A stretch of DNA of 64,000 nucleotides. It comes from Brassica napus. Taxonomy: Eukaryota > Streptophyta > Magnoliopsida > Brassicales > Brassicaceae. This document shows, piece after piece, positions 46,859-57,479 of this stretch. The stretch is taken from positions 62,001 through 126,000 of the forward strand of contig NW_026014872.1 of NCBI RefSeq assembly GCF_020379485.1, given 5' to 3'. Under the pieces are notes generated by a model, which saw only the letters and a list, made by a program, of their open reading frames with translations, did not search any database and was not told the origin of the DNA. The translations under genes and the position numbers were made by a program. Every line of letters begins with the position of its first letter. The first letter of the stretch is position 1.

Positions 46859-47996
46859 CTAGATTTTCACCCGCACGCCCGTGCGGATGTATTTTTAAAA
46901 AAAATATGATGCTATTTGATTTTTATGTCACTATTTAGGGTTAGAAAAAAACTCGAATTCGAAGAATTAACCGATCCCAATCCGAATAAGTAGTACTAAA
47001 TCCGAACCGGAATTGATTAAATATCTGAATTATTCAAACTTTTAGTATTTGAAGAACTGAAATCTTATCCGATCCGAACCGAAGTATTTTGGGTATCCAA
47101 AATAGATTTATGTACTTATATATATTAATTATTTTTAGATTTAATATATATAAAAACAACCAGAATATATATGATACTTTTAAGTTCGCTTAAATACTTG
47201 AAAATATATACAAATAATCAAACGTAAATATCTTAAATAGTTAAAATATATTCAAAACTCCAAAAATACTTAAATAATTATTAATTCTCTATCCAAATAT
47301 TTAAATTGGATATCCAAATCTGAACCAAATCTTCAAAGATCTGAACTGAACACGAAATCACAAAAAGACCCAAAAACGAACCCGAACGCCCACCCCTAAT
47401 CACTATTATTTATATATATATATATCATATATGTGTCATCATAGGTTACAAAATATGTGTTATCATATAATTAATCGTATTTTATACGTACCATCAAATA
47501 AGTTTTCTTATAATTAATAATATTTTATATGTACAATCATATAAATAATCACATATATTATATTTTAAAATTTAATGTGAAATATAAAAACCATAATTTA
47601 AGTTGGTGTTTGAAATTGGGCTTTGTATTGTATTTTTCTTATATATATTGAAAACATTTTTATAATAGTTATTAGAAAATATGTTAGTAGAAATCAAATT
47701 TGAATATATATATATATATATTTATTCATTCAAAATTTGATTTTCTAATGAATTTGAATGAACTTTTGATATAAATCAATTTTAAATTATTATTTTGTTT
47801 TGAATATATATATCAAGTAACATAGACCCATTATTTTTTAATATAAATTAATGGACTTCCAATATTTTAATAGCACAAGCCCATTATTTTTTTTCCTAAC
47901 TTACTGTTATCCATGTTTCCAAAGAATACTATTTTTTTAACTACTATCCATATTGCCAAACAATCTCAATTTGTACTTCAACTTTAATAATATAGA
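46859..47996 (-). mobile_element. Helitron copy 1 of a head-to-tail pair
   Basis: On the minus strand it starts at 47996 with TCTATATTATTAAAGTTGAA and ends with a CCGCACGGGCGTGCGG hairpin and GTGAAAATCTAG at 46859. It abuts copy 2 directly. The interior contains CCGAACC-rich sequence and no ORF. Confidence 0.75.
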
Positions 47997-49786
47997 CTGG
48001 ATTTTGACCCGCACGCCCGTGCGGGTGTATTTTTCTAAAAAAAATATGATTCTATTTGATTTTTATGTCACTATTTAGGGTTGGGCAAAAAACTCGAATT
48101 CGAAGAATTGAACCAATCTCAATCCTAATAAATAGTACTAAATCCGAACCGGAATTGATTAAATATCCGAATTATTCAAAATTTTGGTATTTGAAGAACT
48201 GAAATCTAATCCGATCTGAACCGAAGTATTTTGGGTATCCAAAATAGATTTATATACTTATATATATTAAATATTTTTAGATTTTATATATATAAAACAT
48301 CAAGAATATATATGATACTTGTAAGTTTGCTTAAATGCTTGAAAATATATACAAATAATCAAACGTAAATATCTTAAATTATTAAAATATACGCAAAACT
48401 CCAAAAATACTTAAATAATTATTAATTCTCTATCCAAATATTTAAACCAAACCTATTTAAATTGATTATCCAAATCCAAACCAAATCCTCAAAGATCTGA
48501 AATGAACACAAAATCCCAAAAATACCCGAAAATGAACCCGAACGCCCATCCCTAATCACTATTATATATATATATATTATATGTGTCATCATAGGTTACA
48601 AAATATGTGTTATCATATAATTAATCGTATTTTATACGTACCATCAAATAAGTTTTCTTATAATTAATAATATTGTATATGTACAATCATATAAATAATC
48701 AAATAAATTATATTTTAAAATTTAATGTGAAATATAAAAATCATAATCTAAGTTGGTGTTTGAAATTGGGCTTTGTATTGTATTTTTCTTATATATATTG
48801 AAAACATTTTTATAATAGTTATTGAAAAATATGTTTATTTTTGAATGTACATTTATTTTTGAATGAATTTTTGATATAAATCAATTTTAAATTATTATTT
48901 TGATTTGAATATATATATCAAGTAACATAGACCCATAACTTTTTAATAATATAGATGTAATTGACTTCCAATTTTTTAGGACTTATTCTTGGGTTCACTC
49001 CCTAGGGTGAATCTCTAGGTTCACCAACCAATAAAATTATGTTATTTCAAATTTGATATCTTTTATAAAAGGAAACAAAATATTGTCAAGTTATATTATG
49101 TTTTTAAAATAAAAAGATAAAAAATAGTAATAGTTACAAAAAAAAAAAATTTGACGTCGTCAGGAAAAAACTAAACCCTAAATCCTAATCCCTAAACCCT
49201 AAATCTAAAATCCTAAACCCTTTGGGTAAATCCTAGACCCTTGGATAAATCATAAACTCTAAATCAAAAACACTAAACACTAAAACACTCAAGGGTTTAG
49301 GATTTTAGTGTTTAGTGTTTTTGATTTAGAATTTATGATTTATCCAAGGGTTTAGAGTTTACCCAAGGGTTTAGGGTTTATCCAAGGGTTTAGGGTTTAT
49401 CCAAAGGTTTAAGGTTTCAGATTTAGGTTTTAGGGATTAGGATTTAGGGTTTAGTGTTTTGCTGACGATGTTAACAATATTTAAAAAAAAAATTTGTAAC
49501 TACTATTTTTTTTAATCTTTTTATTTTAAAAACATAATAAAATTTGACAATATTTTGTTTCCTTTTTTAAAAGATATCGAATTTGAAATAATGAAATCCT
49601 ATTGGTTGGTGAACCTAGAGGTTCACCCTAGGGGGTGAACCCAAGAATAACTCATTTTTTAGTAGCATAAGCCCATTATTTTTTTTATAACTTACTGCTA
49701 TCCATGTTTCCAAACAATACTATTTTTTAACTACTATCCATATTACCAAACAATTTCAATGTGTACTTCAACTTTAATAATATAGA
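47997..49786 (-). mobile_element. Helitron copy 2 of a head-to-tail pair, with nested MITE
   Basis: It starts at 49786 with TCTATATTATTAAAGTTGAA and ends with the CCCGCACGGGCGTGCGGG hairpin and AAAATCCAG at 47997, where the terminal CTAG has become CCAG. It is colinear with copy 1 except for the 674-bp MITE. The outer border is followed by T as expected, and the inner border is fused to copy 1. Confidence 0.75.
48980..49653. mobile_element. Palindromic MITE with telomere-like motifs, 9-bp TSD
   Basis: Nearly the whole 674 bp is one inverted repeat. The left arm from GACTTATTCTTGGGTTCAC mirrors the right arm ending GTGAACCCAAGAATAACTC, with the centre near 49300-49310. The arms contain repeated CCCTAAA/CCCTAAT-like and TTTAGGG-like words. 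The exact 9-bp duplication ATTTTTTAG lies at 48971-48979 and 49654-49662. Helitron copy 1 shows the empty site (ATATTTTAATAGC). The transcript would fold into a long hairpin. Confidence 0.85.
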
Positions 49787-50105
49787 TGTTAAAAACACAT
49801 CAAACTCATATATTTACAATTTGTTTTTAAAAAATGCTAATTTAAAAAATTTAAGTTACTAATTTTAAGATAACATTATAAAATTTTGATATTTTTTGAT
49901 TTTTTTTTGTTTTTTATTTTATTTTTAATAGTAAAACCCATCAACTATGTTTATTTAATGTAGAAACCCCTAAACTAAAGATTTACCGGTAGTAATGTTA
50001 ATTATACCAGACACCGTAGACAAATGGTTTAATTCATTAAATAAATTAGTTTGACCCAAAACAAGCTTAGTTGAGGGATTTAAACGTTAAAAATCCATAT
50101 AAATA

Positions 50106-50735
50106 AGACCTTGTTGAAAATAAGACGAGAAGTAAAGATATCTATCTATATATATAATATATAATATCTTTATATATAAAGTGTTGTTTAATCACTCCTT
50201 GGCGCGCCACCTAGGATTCTACGTCATTAAGTCGTCTCCAGATTTGGAATAGTATTTTAAGAAAACTGTTAGGAACGAGTCAATTTTAAGACGTTCTTGT
50301 CTCTAGTTTTTCCTTTCTTTGGGAAGCGATCTGGGTATGCTTGAATGCATGGAGATCCTTTCTCGGTTGTGCGAGAGATTAAATCGGCTTACAAGATCTG
50401 CCTGAACAGCTAAAAAATAATAGAACGAGATTGGAAAAATCGTCTAACACTTAGTTCGCTAGACTATATACCTTGATTCTAAGTTCTCTAAAGTTTATGG
50501 AAGTTTCTAAGGCGTTTTTATTCCTTAGCAATTTCCTACGGAAATTTGAGCCTGATTTCAAAAAATTTCAAATCTAAATACGTTAGTTTTCTCAGGGATT
50601 CGGGTTTGCCTCTTCTCCGTTTTGCTTTCTTGTTTCCCCTTCTTATCCTTTTGTCTATCCACCCCTTACGGAAAGTAACAATATTGATTCTTTGTGGATT
50701 TCCCTACTTTCATGGCCATGTTTAGGTTGGATCCT
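50106..50735. other. Non-coding stretch with Helitron 5'-like terminus
   Basis: TCTTTATATATAAAGTG at 50167, preceded by A, resembles the Helitron 5' end at 9259. A GC-rich word GGCGCGCCACCTAGG follows. No gene was seen. It might be the start of an element reaching towards the NAC copy, but no paired 3' end was found. Confidence 0.35.
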
Positions 50736-51531
50736 ATCTTTCGGTTTTGGTTCATCGATCCATACTCTCTTATCTGGATTCCAGTCTTCGTATCGTTGGT
50801 TTTACGAAAATGAATAAGTATCTCAGTGAAAGCCTTTTGGTATTTTTAAACGAATATGAAATAAATTATAACTATCAATTAAATATCAGATTTAAAAAAA
50901 AAATATCGAAAAGACAATGATTATGCAATAACAATATATGAACAAACAATTATTCAATAGATTTTTTAAATTGCATATCAGCCAACTTAATTTTCCAAAA
51001 ACTATAAAATTCTGAAATGATAAAGAATAAAATTTCTTTTTAAGAAACAGTATTCTTAAAAGTTAATCCGAAATCAAACTCAACAATTTAACCAAATAAA
51101 TTAATCAGCCTCGAAGCTTTATCTTTCAACTCTTTAGGCCTTGCTTTCTTTAGAATCAAGCACATAAAGATAAAGTCTCACTTAAAATCCAAATATAGCA
51201 ACCGAACTATGCAGTGACTTGAGCGTAATTAAACCAAAGGAACTGTACGTACTTTTTCCAATGTTAAACTCATGCGTGGAGTTTTTTTAGTATTCATAGG
51301 CGTTATCGGTGGTATCACACTAGCAGATGAGTGCTCCAGAAATTTTTGATTTCGATAAAAGGGTGTTTGGATCGGTTTAATCAAACACAAAGATCATTTA
51401 CAAACTTTTAATGATGAGATAAATTCTCATTAAAAGATCCAGAAATAATAACCATAACCAAACGAACTATACATGTTTCCTATGTTTGACTACTTTATTT
51501 GCTCTTGTGTTGCATCAGAAGAAAATGTCGG

Positions 51532-52572
51532 CTAATAATATGAATCTTGATTGTGTCCCTTGGTGACAGTTTGATCTTGGATCTCACATCCATGAGAATT
51601 GAATATGAGTCCACGAGGATTGGTGTTGTTCCATGGAGAGGTATCTTGATGCCATGAGTCTTCATGATGGTAAATCAGGTTGTTCGGCATTGCCAATCTT
51701 GAGAAAGATATATCATCATAAGGATCCACCATCATCTGACGATGTTGTTGTTGTGGATGAGTGATGCCGGCTTCCAGGTCAGCTAGATTGAATATTTCAT
51801 CTTGGCTAACACACTCATCTTCCATGATTACAAGTGCGTTGTTTATGCTTCCGGAATCTTGACGTTGAGGAGGAGGAGAAATCGGTGGATGTTGTTGTTC
51901 TTGAGTGGCCTTATCAGAATATCCCATAATGGTTTGAAGTCTCAATCCCTGTCCTTCAAAAGGAGGAATCAGTGGCCGCTGTTGATGAGTGAAGTCAAGG
52001 AGTCTATTGTTGTTGTCATCGCTGTTCCCTTGTTGAGGCTGCTCTGTGGCGATGTCATTGTCTCCGTTTTTGCTCTCTGGTGGCTGGTCAACGACCATCT
52101 TGTTATTGTCACGGAGATGACACAAGACTACTTCTTGGAACTGAGCATCGTTCTCACTTGCAAGCCAATACTCCGTCATACACCAACCAGTGGTGTCTCC
52201 TTTAAGCTTTCCCTTGACTTTCTTGTGGTACGCGAGTTCTGTTTTGTATCCGATCACAACCTTGGGGTTGTTACGGTCAGTGATCGCCTTCTTTACGCCA
52301 CTTGTCGTCCAAGTTCCGCCGTTACTGCTTCCTCTACCGGGAACCGTGCGTTTGGGCCTGCTCCCCAAATTACGTGTCCTTAGAACAAAGTAAAACCACA
52401 TGTTCTCTTTGAATTGATCATTCTTGACGTGCGGAAGAAGCCACGGCTCGTCTTCATAAAGTTTGATATCTGTGATGAAACCATCTTTTCCTGTATCCAC
52501 TCTGTTGCGTAGATAATACCCCACCAAATTCTGGTCAATCGGAGAGAACTTTAAGTCCCTTGGATGAGCCAT
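51532..52572 (-). CDS. NAC-domain transcription factor, copy 1 (346 aa)
   Basis: A single-exon coding frame encodes an N-terminal NAC DNA-binding domain (about residues 5-160). Subdomain A is the atypical LKFSPIDQNLVGYYLRNRV, C includes MWFYFVLRTRNLGSRPKRTV, D includes GGTWTTSGVKKAITDR and VVIGYKTELAYHKK, then GDTTGWCMTEYWL, and E includes EVVLCHLRDNNK. The C-terminal half is low-complexity (QPQQGNSDDNNN, HPPISPPPQRQ), typical of activation regions, with no transmembrane segment. It would act in the nucleus; target genes cannot be inferred. A TATA box (TTATATATAA) lies at 52768-52780 and a 93-bp intron in the 5' UTR (52618-52710; GTACGT...TTTCTAG). It differs from copy 2 by three extra residues (QPP) and a Cys-for-Tyr near the C-terminus. 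The subgroup resembles the divergent NACs common in Brassicaceae tandem arrays. Confidence 0.92.
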   Translation of the reverse strand: MAHPRDLKFSPIDQNLVGYYLRNRVDTGKDGFITDIKLYEDEPWLLPHVKNDQFKENMWFYFVLRTRNLGSRPKRTVPGRGSSNGGTWTTSGVKKAITDRNNPKVVIGYKTELAYHKKVKGKLKGDTTGWCMTEYWLASENDAQFQEVVLCHLRDNNKMVVDQPPESKNGDNDIATEQPQQGNSDDNNNRLLDFTHQQRPLIPPFEGQGLRLQTIMGYSDKATQEQQHPPISPPPQRQDSGSINNALVIMEDECVSQDEIFNLADLEAGITHPQQQHRQMMVDPYDDISFSRLAMPNNLIYHHEDSWHQDTSPWNNTNPRGLIFNSHGCEIQDQTVTKGHNQDSYY

Positions 52573-52617
52573 ATTAAATCCTTCTGGATCAGTTAGAAGA
52601 TGCTTGACAACAAAACC

Positions 52618-52710
52618 CTAGAAACACGGTTTCAACAGAATCAAACTAATGCATACGCCAAAAACAACTGGATGTGCGCAAGAATTAATGCACTGAAAGT
52701 CTTAACGTAC
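52618..52710 (-). other. 5' UTR intron of NAC copy 1
   Basis: Donor AAG|GTACGTT at 52710 and acceptor TTTCTAG at 52618 bound a 93-bp intron upstream of the ATG. The same sites are kept in copy 2 at 61854 and 61762. Confidence 0.55.
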
Positions 52711-52767
52711 CTTGGTAGCTTGATGATAATTTATCTTTTGGTTTCAAAGAAAGCACTGAGAGTGTAC

Positions 52768-52780
52768 TTATATATAAAGC
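52768..52780 (-). promoter_or_regulatory. TATA box of NAC copy 1
   Basis: CTTATATATAAAG, about 200 bp before the ATG with the UTR intron in between. The identical sequence lies at 61912-61924 in copy 2. Confidence 0.6.
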
Positions 52781-53694
52781 AAGGATGAGCCGACTTGTCA
52801 AGTATCTCTATCCGAAACATCTTATTTTCCTTTTCCAAATAGATTGACCCACCCCCACAACCACAAAATATTTTCATATACTCGATTTGTTTTATTATAA
52901 TGGTTTTATACGATATTAGTATCTAGAATCACTTCCCTAATGCGAATTATCTACCATTATTTTTTTATTTTTGTTAGGATTTTTGAGCAGTTTGTTGCCT
53001 TATAAGTTACTATTATCTTTAAAATAAAGGTTTTAATTTTTTTTTTTAGAAAAGTTAGTTTTGGAAACTAAGAATAGGCGAAAAGCTATTTATTAATTTT
53101 CAAATGGAATTAAACTTTGTAAGGAAAGTTTTATCAATACTTCACTATAATTTCAAACATAAAACCCACCTGCAATGTATTCACTTTAAGTCTCATCAAA
53201 ATTCATGTAAACAAATATGTGTAACTGAAAATTAGTTGTGAACTAAATTAAAATTAGGTCAATTCTCTCAAATCAATGTAAAATAGTTTTTTTTACCAAA
53301 AGAACCCACAAAGAAGAAAATGATCAAAAGAAGTTCAATAAAAGAGGTAAAAAAAATCTTTTATTGTCACTTGACATATATATATATATATATATTGAAA
53401 TTGAAATATACATAATTATTTAAATATATGAAAAAAATAATTGGTATCATCTTTATAGGTACTTTAAATCTGTAAATATATAAAATTTCTATTTAAATTG
53501 TCTAATTGTTGAATAATAGGTTTTCATTTTTTTTCTAAATATAATCAATTTTTTTATAAAATATATGTTATATCTCTATAATATTATTTGAGAAGTCACT
53601 TTCTTATGTGGCGCCCTTACGTTAACATTCACGATGGTTTATTATATTGATACCCTTAATCTTTTTTTTTTTTTTTTGCAAACACCATGCTTTA

Positions 53695-55287
53695 TTAATT
53701 CAGCAGGAACAGGTTAGCTTTTTGAGCTAGCCATCCCGGAATTTCAGAGTTTACATGGGAGAAAATAGAATTTTGCAAGCGAGCTCCTTTTGCAAGGAGA
53801 TCCGCTCTTACATTATGCTCTCTAGCAATGAAAGAAATTGAAAAAGCTGTAAAAAATGATACTATATGGATGAATTCATTCCATTCTGAAGCCATCGCTG
53901 GCCAATCTTCTTCATCATTGATCAGCTTAACAAGCTGAAGACAGTCCGATTCAAAGGACATCGATGTAAACCCTAGCTGTAAGGAGTGTCTCATTGCATT
54001 AAGCAAAACAGTGAACTCCGCATGCATGGGAGAGAGAACCTGGTCCATCCCGAGGGAACCATACATATGTGTTCCAGGCGCCAGATCAAAAACAAAACCT
54101 CCTCCAGAAATCGTCGAATTCGTCACCCAGGATGCATCCACTTGACATCTTGGTAATTGTAACTCATTCTCCAGGTTTCTGCCGTTCGAAGGACCAGTTC
54201 TTCTTTGTTTTGTAACTGCATGGAAAAACTTGGTATTACGATCTCCATCTTTAAGCCATATGGCACGACTCTTTTGTCGCCAGTATAACTCCTCTTCCCG
54301 GAAAGCTGCACACAGATTCCATTTCAGATTTAATACTTCAACACTCGGGATACTTGGATCCGACTGAGCTCTCTCAAGCTGTTCCTTGATTGCCTCGATT
54401 TTTTTCGCAGAATTCGAGGGGTTCTCTCGTTTCCATCGAGCTATAGTTCGCCGCACTTCCTCCAATTTAACATGGATAGGCCGGGAGTTTGACACATCCT
54501 GGGGGCCCCAACCCTCTTCGATAGCTTCTTTCAATCCATCTTTTAAGAGCCATCTACGGTCGAACTTGAATGACTTTCGTCGTCTCACCTCACGGGACTG
54601 AATGCGTACTAAGACCGGACGATGATCCGACCCCCATAGCTTCAAATACTCCACATTAGTGTGGGAGAAGAGGTGATGCCACTCCTCATTTCCTACAGCT
54701 CTATCCAATCTGCATTGTACTTTCCCAGAGCTGCGATAACCAACCCAAGACATATGGTTACCCTTATACGGGAATTCTATCATGCCACAGTCGGCCAACA
54801 TCGTACGGAAAGGTAAGAAGGAAGTCTCAGGTCTCTTCCTTCCCCCCTTCTTTTCATGGTTCCCCTTAATCTCGTTAAAGTCCCCACACACGAACCATGC
54901 TCCCGATCTATTCACACTCATGCGCGTTAACCGCTCCCAGACATATTCTCGGCACTCAACGACCGGATCACCATATATAAAGGTCATGTAGACTTTGTGT
55001 CCCTCTATGGTAGCTGTTATGTCGATCATGCGTTTATCAAAGTAAAGAATCTACACATCATAAGAATCCATATAAAAAAGTGCTAGTCCACCGCTTCTAC
55101 CTTCCGGTTCCACGGTGAACAATTTATTATAACCAAAAGAAACTTGAAACTCTTGCAGAAAAGAACGATTGTTTTCTGTTTCAGATAAAAAGAGAAAAGA
55201 AGGTGCAAAAAAACGGTGCAATTCCCGGAGATGCTTCTTGGTCAAGTAGGCTCCGGCCCCTTGACAATTCCAAGAGATGGTGTTCAT
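53695..55287 (-). pseudogene. LINE ORF2: endonuclease and RNase H fused, RT deleted, one stop
   Basis: From ATG at 55287 the frame encodes an APE-type endonuclease: MNTISWNCQGAG, GGLALF, CGDFNEIKG, and SDHRPV near residue 220. A helical region follows and then KFFHAVTKQRR, where the reverse transcriptase should start. Instead the frame passes at about 54170-54190 straight into an RNase H domain: CQVDASWVTNS, MHAEFTVLLNAM, SFESDCLQLVKL, HNVRADLLAKGA. The catalytic YxDD region is wholly absent although the frame is kept across the junction. A single in-frame TAG (after DSYDV, 55050-55048) interrupts the endonuclease. Expected ORF2 length is well over 1000 residues; this is about 530. Confidence 0.88.
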
Positions 55288-57479
55288 ATCTTCTTACTGG
55301 GTGGTTTCTGGGACACCACCGAACCTGAGACAGAAGAAGAGTTCATACGTTTAGTAGAAGGAAACACCTCAATACGAGGGACATCATTTTTTTGAGATTT
55401 CTTGGAAGTACCCTGCGCTTTAGGCTTTTTAGGAGATGGGCGGCCCCTTGGGAGGCTCAGTTTCTTGGAAGCGCGAACACCTTTCCCCCCCCCCCCCCCC
55501 CCCCCCGGGCTCTGTGGATTGCGCTTCTTTGACACAGTCCCAGCTAGGTTAGACTGCTTGCTTATTCCTTTCGTATCCGGTACATGTGCATCGGCTATTT
55601 TCTTGTCCCTGCCTGCACTTGGTAATAGGGCTCCTTTCTCCATGGCCCGTGGGTTAGCATCGCTCATCTGAGCTTCTTGATAGTCTTCCCTCTGTTTGTC
55701 AATGTCCTCAGCATATGCTGGAGATAGTTGTGAGATAGCATCTATTTTCTCTGCATCAAAACCAGGCTCATCCACAAGTAGATCATCATTTTGCATCATA
55801 TTATCATCCATAATCACATCACCAAAATCCTCAACTAGTTTATCAACTTCCGCCTCATCTTCTCTAGTCATAACCAAATTGTCTATGTGGTGTGATTCCA
55901 TGAGCCTATCTAGATCAAGATTAACTATCTCAGGTTCAGTGCTAGGCCTAACTAGGGACGAGACATACCTGGTCTCCTCTGGACACAAAGGAGACTCCCC
56001 GTCTCTTATTCTGAGAACGCCTCTATCTCTAGTTAGAAGCCCGGCCGGAGAGAACTTTGCTGCCGACATAGGGGTTTTTTCCAAGGCTTCCGTAAACATT
56101 GGAGCCTTCCCTTTGATGCGTCTCACTCGTTCCTCCGACATCTCGTTCCTATGGACCACCATGACTCCGGTGCCCTGCGTATCTCTCCCTCCTCGTCCCT
56201 GCCTGACTTCTGATATTGTCCTCTGCGAATCAGTCAAAGCACGTGAGGGAGGAGCTGGAGTTTCTGAGGCCCCGACAGATTTGTTCTGATTGTTGCTTTT
56301 GGATTCATTAACCTGACTCTTTGGTCTCCAAACTTGTTGGGAATATCGGGAATGATGAGAAAGGTATTTGGCCCTACCTCTGTTTCTCTCATACTCTCTT
56401 ACTCTGTCTTGGTTCTTATACTGAGATGCGAAGGCTTCCACTGATCTTCTCTTGGAATGAGACTCGAGCCGGTTCCAGACAGTTGTATTTCCCGACGGGA
56501 TACGTTCATGTTTATCCTCCCTCCTTCGGTCAGAAATCTTGGTAAACCCTCGGTGATCCTCATGGTATCTAGAGGACCGATAGTTTGGTGATTCCTTCCT
56601 TCTCTTTTCACCTCTGGCATATCCAGGATAATGTGGACGCCCTGGAGATTTATTAAGACCATCATCAGAAGGGGATCGTGGCCTTTTGTTGTTTAAATTG
56701 TTGTTGCGGTTGTGTATTAGGCCCAGGTTCCGGTTCTGTTGAGCTTGCAAACCCAGCTCATTTTGTTCCCTGAGCTCTTTAATCTTCTGATCCCGTTCCT
56801 CTTGTGAGCACTCAGTGCAAGAGTATACATCATGATCGATCCTTTTACAGGCAAAGCAGTATCTAATAAGACCTTCGTATTCCAGAGAGACTTTCCCGAC
56901 ATCTCCGTTTGGGAAGCCAACCCTTCTCTCGAACTGTAATGGCCTATCAGCATCAATAGAGACTTGAAGACGGGCGTTTGTAGCATCAATAGTTACACGC
57001 TTCCCCAGGGCCTTTGCAATCTCCTCAAAAGTTTCATCGTTCCAGTAGTGAACAGGAACTCCTGTAACTTTTATCCAAAAAGGAATCGTGTTTGGGAAGT
57101 TATCGCTTGTAACAGGCTCCCATCGTTCCAGAGCAAAAATCCAGTGGTTGAAATGACAAGGCCTTTTGTTTAAAACCATAACCAGATCCTCTTCCTTGTC
57201 AAAGTCGAACTGAAAACGTCCGTTTCCCAAGTTAACACCACGGACTCTGCCTTCTACATTCCAGATCCGTGCCCTAGGGAGTAGGGCAATCAGAGCTTCA
57301 ACACTGCGACCTCCTTGATGGAGAACTCTACCAATCAGAGTTCTTTTGAAACGCTCAGCAACTGTGTTCAGATCACAGGCTGGAATACGGATGATCTCAT
57401 CTTCTACTTCCAGATCCAAACGGCGGTTCGCAGCGGACGAAGAGCCTCCACGTTGAATTAGGTTTGCTTGAGACACCAT
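55284..57479 (-). CDS. LINE ORF1 protein, DUF4283 plus zinc knuckle (731 aa)
   Basis: The likely start is MVSQANLIQRGGSSSAANR at 57479; the frame is open upstream to 57677 but that part lies in the LINE 5' UTR. A DUF4283-type RNA-binding region follows (KRTLIGRVLHQGGRSVEALI, FDFDKEEDLVMVLNKRPCHF, WEPVTSDNFPNTIPFWIKV), and then a CX2CX4HX4C knuckle CFACKRIDHDVYSC. The middle is Arg/Ser-rich and disordered. A run of seven glycines (GGGGGGG) is encoded by a 22-nt homopolymer. The frame is intact. The ORF1 stop overlaps the ORF2 start as ATGA. Confidence 0.88.
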   Translation of the reverse strand: MVSQANLIQRGGSSSAANRRLDLEVEDEIIRIPACDLNTVAERFKRTLIGRVLHQGGRSVEALIALLPRARIWNVEGRVRGVNLGNGRFQFDFDKEEDLVMVLNKRPCHFNHWIFALERWEPVTSDNFPNTIPFWIKVTGVPVHYWNDETFEEIAKALGKRVTIDATNARLQVSIDADRPLQFERRVGFPNGDVGKVSLEYEGLIRYCFACKRIDHDVYSCTECSQEERDQKIKELREQNELGLQAQQNRNLGLIHNRNNNLNNKRPRSPSDDGLNKSPGRPHYPGYARGEKRRKESPNYRSSRYHEDHRGFTKISDRRREDKHERIPSGNTTVWNRLESHSKRRSVEAFASQYKNQDRVREYERNRGRAKYLSHHSRYSQQVWRPKSQVNESKSNNQNKSVGASETPAPPSRALTDSQRTISEVRQGRGGRDTQGTGVMVVHRNEMSEERVRRIKGKAPMFTEALEKTPMSAAKFSPAGLLTRDRGVLRIRDGESPLCPEETRYVSSLVRPSTEPEIVNLDLDRLMESHHIDNLVMTREDEAEVDKLVEDFGDVIMDDNMMQNDDLLVDEPGFDAEKIDAISQLSPAYAEDIDKQREDYQEAQMSDANPRAMEKGALLPSAGRDKKIADAHVPDTKGISKQSNLAGTVSKKRNPQSPGGGGGGGKGVRASKKLSLPRGRPSPKKPKAQGTSKKSQKNDVPRIEVFPSTKRMNSSSVSGSVVSQKPPSKKI
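55485..55506. repeat. 22-nt poly(C)/poly(G) tract within LINE ORF1
   Basis: A continuous run of 22 C on the plus strand (G on the coding strand), encoding glycines. Such runs are prone to slippage and assembly error, and the G-strand can form a quadruplex. Length errors here would shift ORF1. Confidence 0.85.

Larger units (their letters stand above)
46338..50096. mobile_element. Foldback (Mutator-like) element carrying nested Helitrons
   Basis: The left arm (46338-about 46640) and the right arm (about 49795-50096) are inverted copies. Left reads CAAACTAATTTTATTTAATG and later ATCTTTAGTTTATGAGTTTC; the right, reverse complemented, reads CAAACTAATTTATTTAATG and ATCTTTAGTTTAGGGGTTTC. The flanks AAATAAATA and ATATAAATA (46329-46337 and 50097-50105) form a 9-bp duplication with one mismatch. 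Without the Helitrons inside, the element is about 830 bp. Another small inverted repeat lies at about 46660-46850 (AATTATCTAAAGATTTA and its complement). Confidence 0.7.
50736..53580. repeat. Direct duplication, copy 1 (contains a NAC gene)
   Basis: Matches 59890-63483. Starting at TTTCGGTTTTGGTTCATCG, homology runs through the NAC gene to TATATCTCTATA. Its length (2845 bp) equals copy 2 minus the 749-bp Helitron found there. Identity is uneven: by eye about 94% at 50740-51130, almost 100% at 51130-53100 and about 98% to the right end. If this is a tandem duplication the period is about 9.15 kb. Confidence 0.9.

Noticed and set aside
49180..49450. Interstitial telomeric repeat
   Set aside because: The CCCTAAA-like words are irregular and arranged as an inverted repeat belonging to a MITE with target duplication.
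51802..52383. Long plus-strand open frame (193 aa) opposite NAC copy 1, and its twin at 60955-61527
   Set aside because: It is the antisense shadow of a conserved NAC frame, has no known domain, and is conserved only because the sense gene is.
50736..53580. NAC gene captured by a Helitron
   Set aside because: A Helitron-like 5' end exists at 50167 but it is outside the duplicated segment, and no matching 3' end brackets either NAC copy.
55696..56289. 197-aa plus-strand frame within LINE ORF1
   Set aside because: Shadow frame opposite a domain-bearing ORF; Ser-rich and without homology that I recognise.
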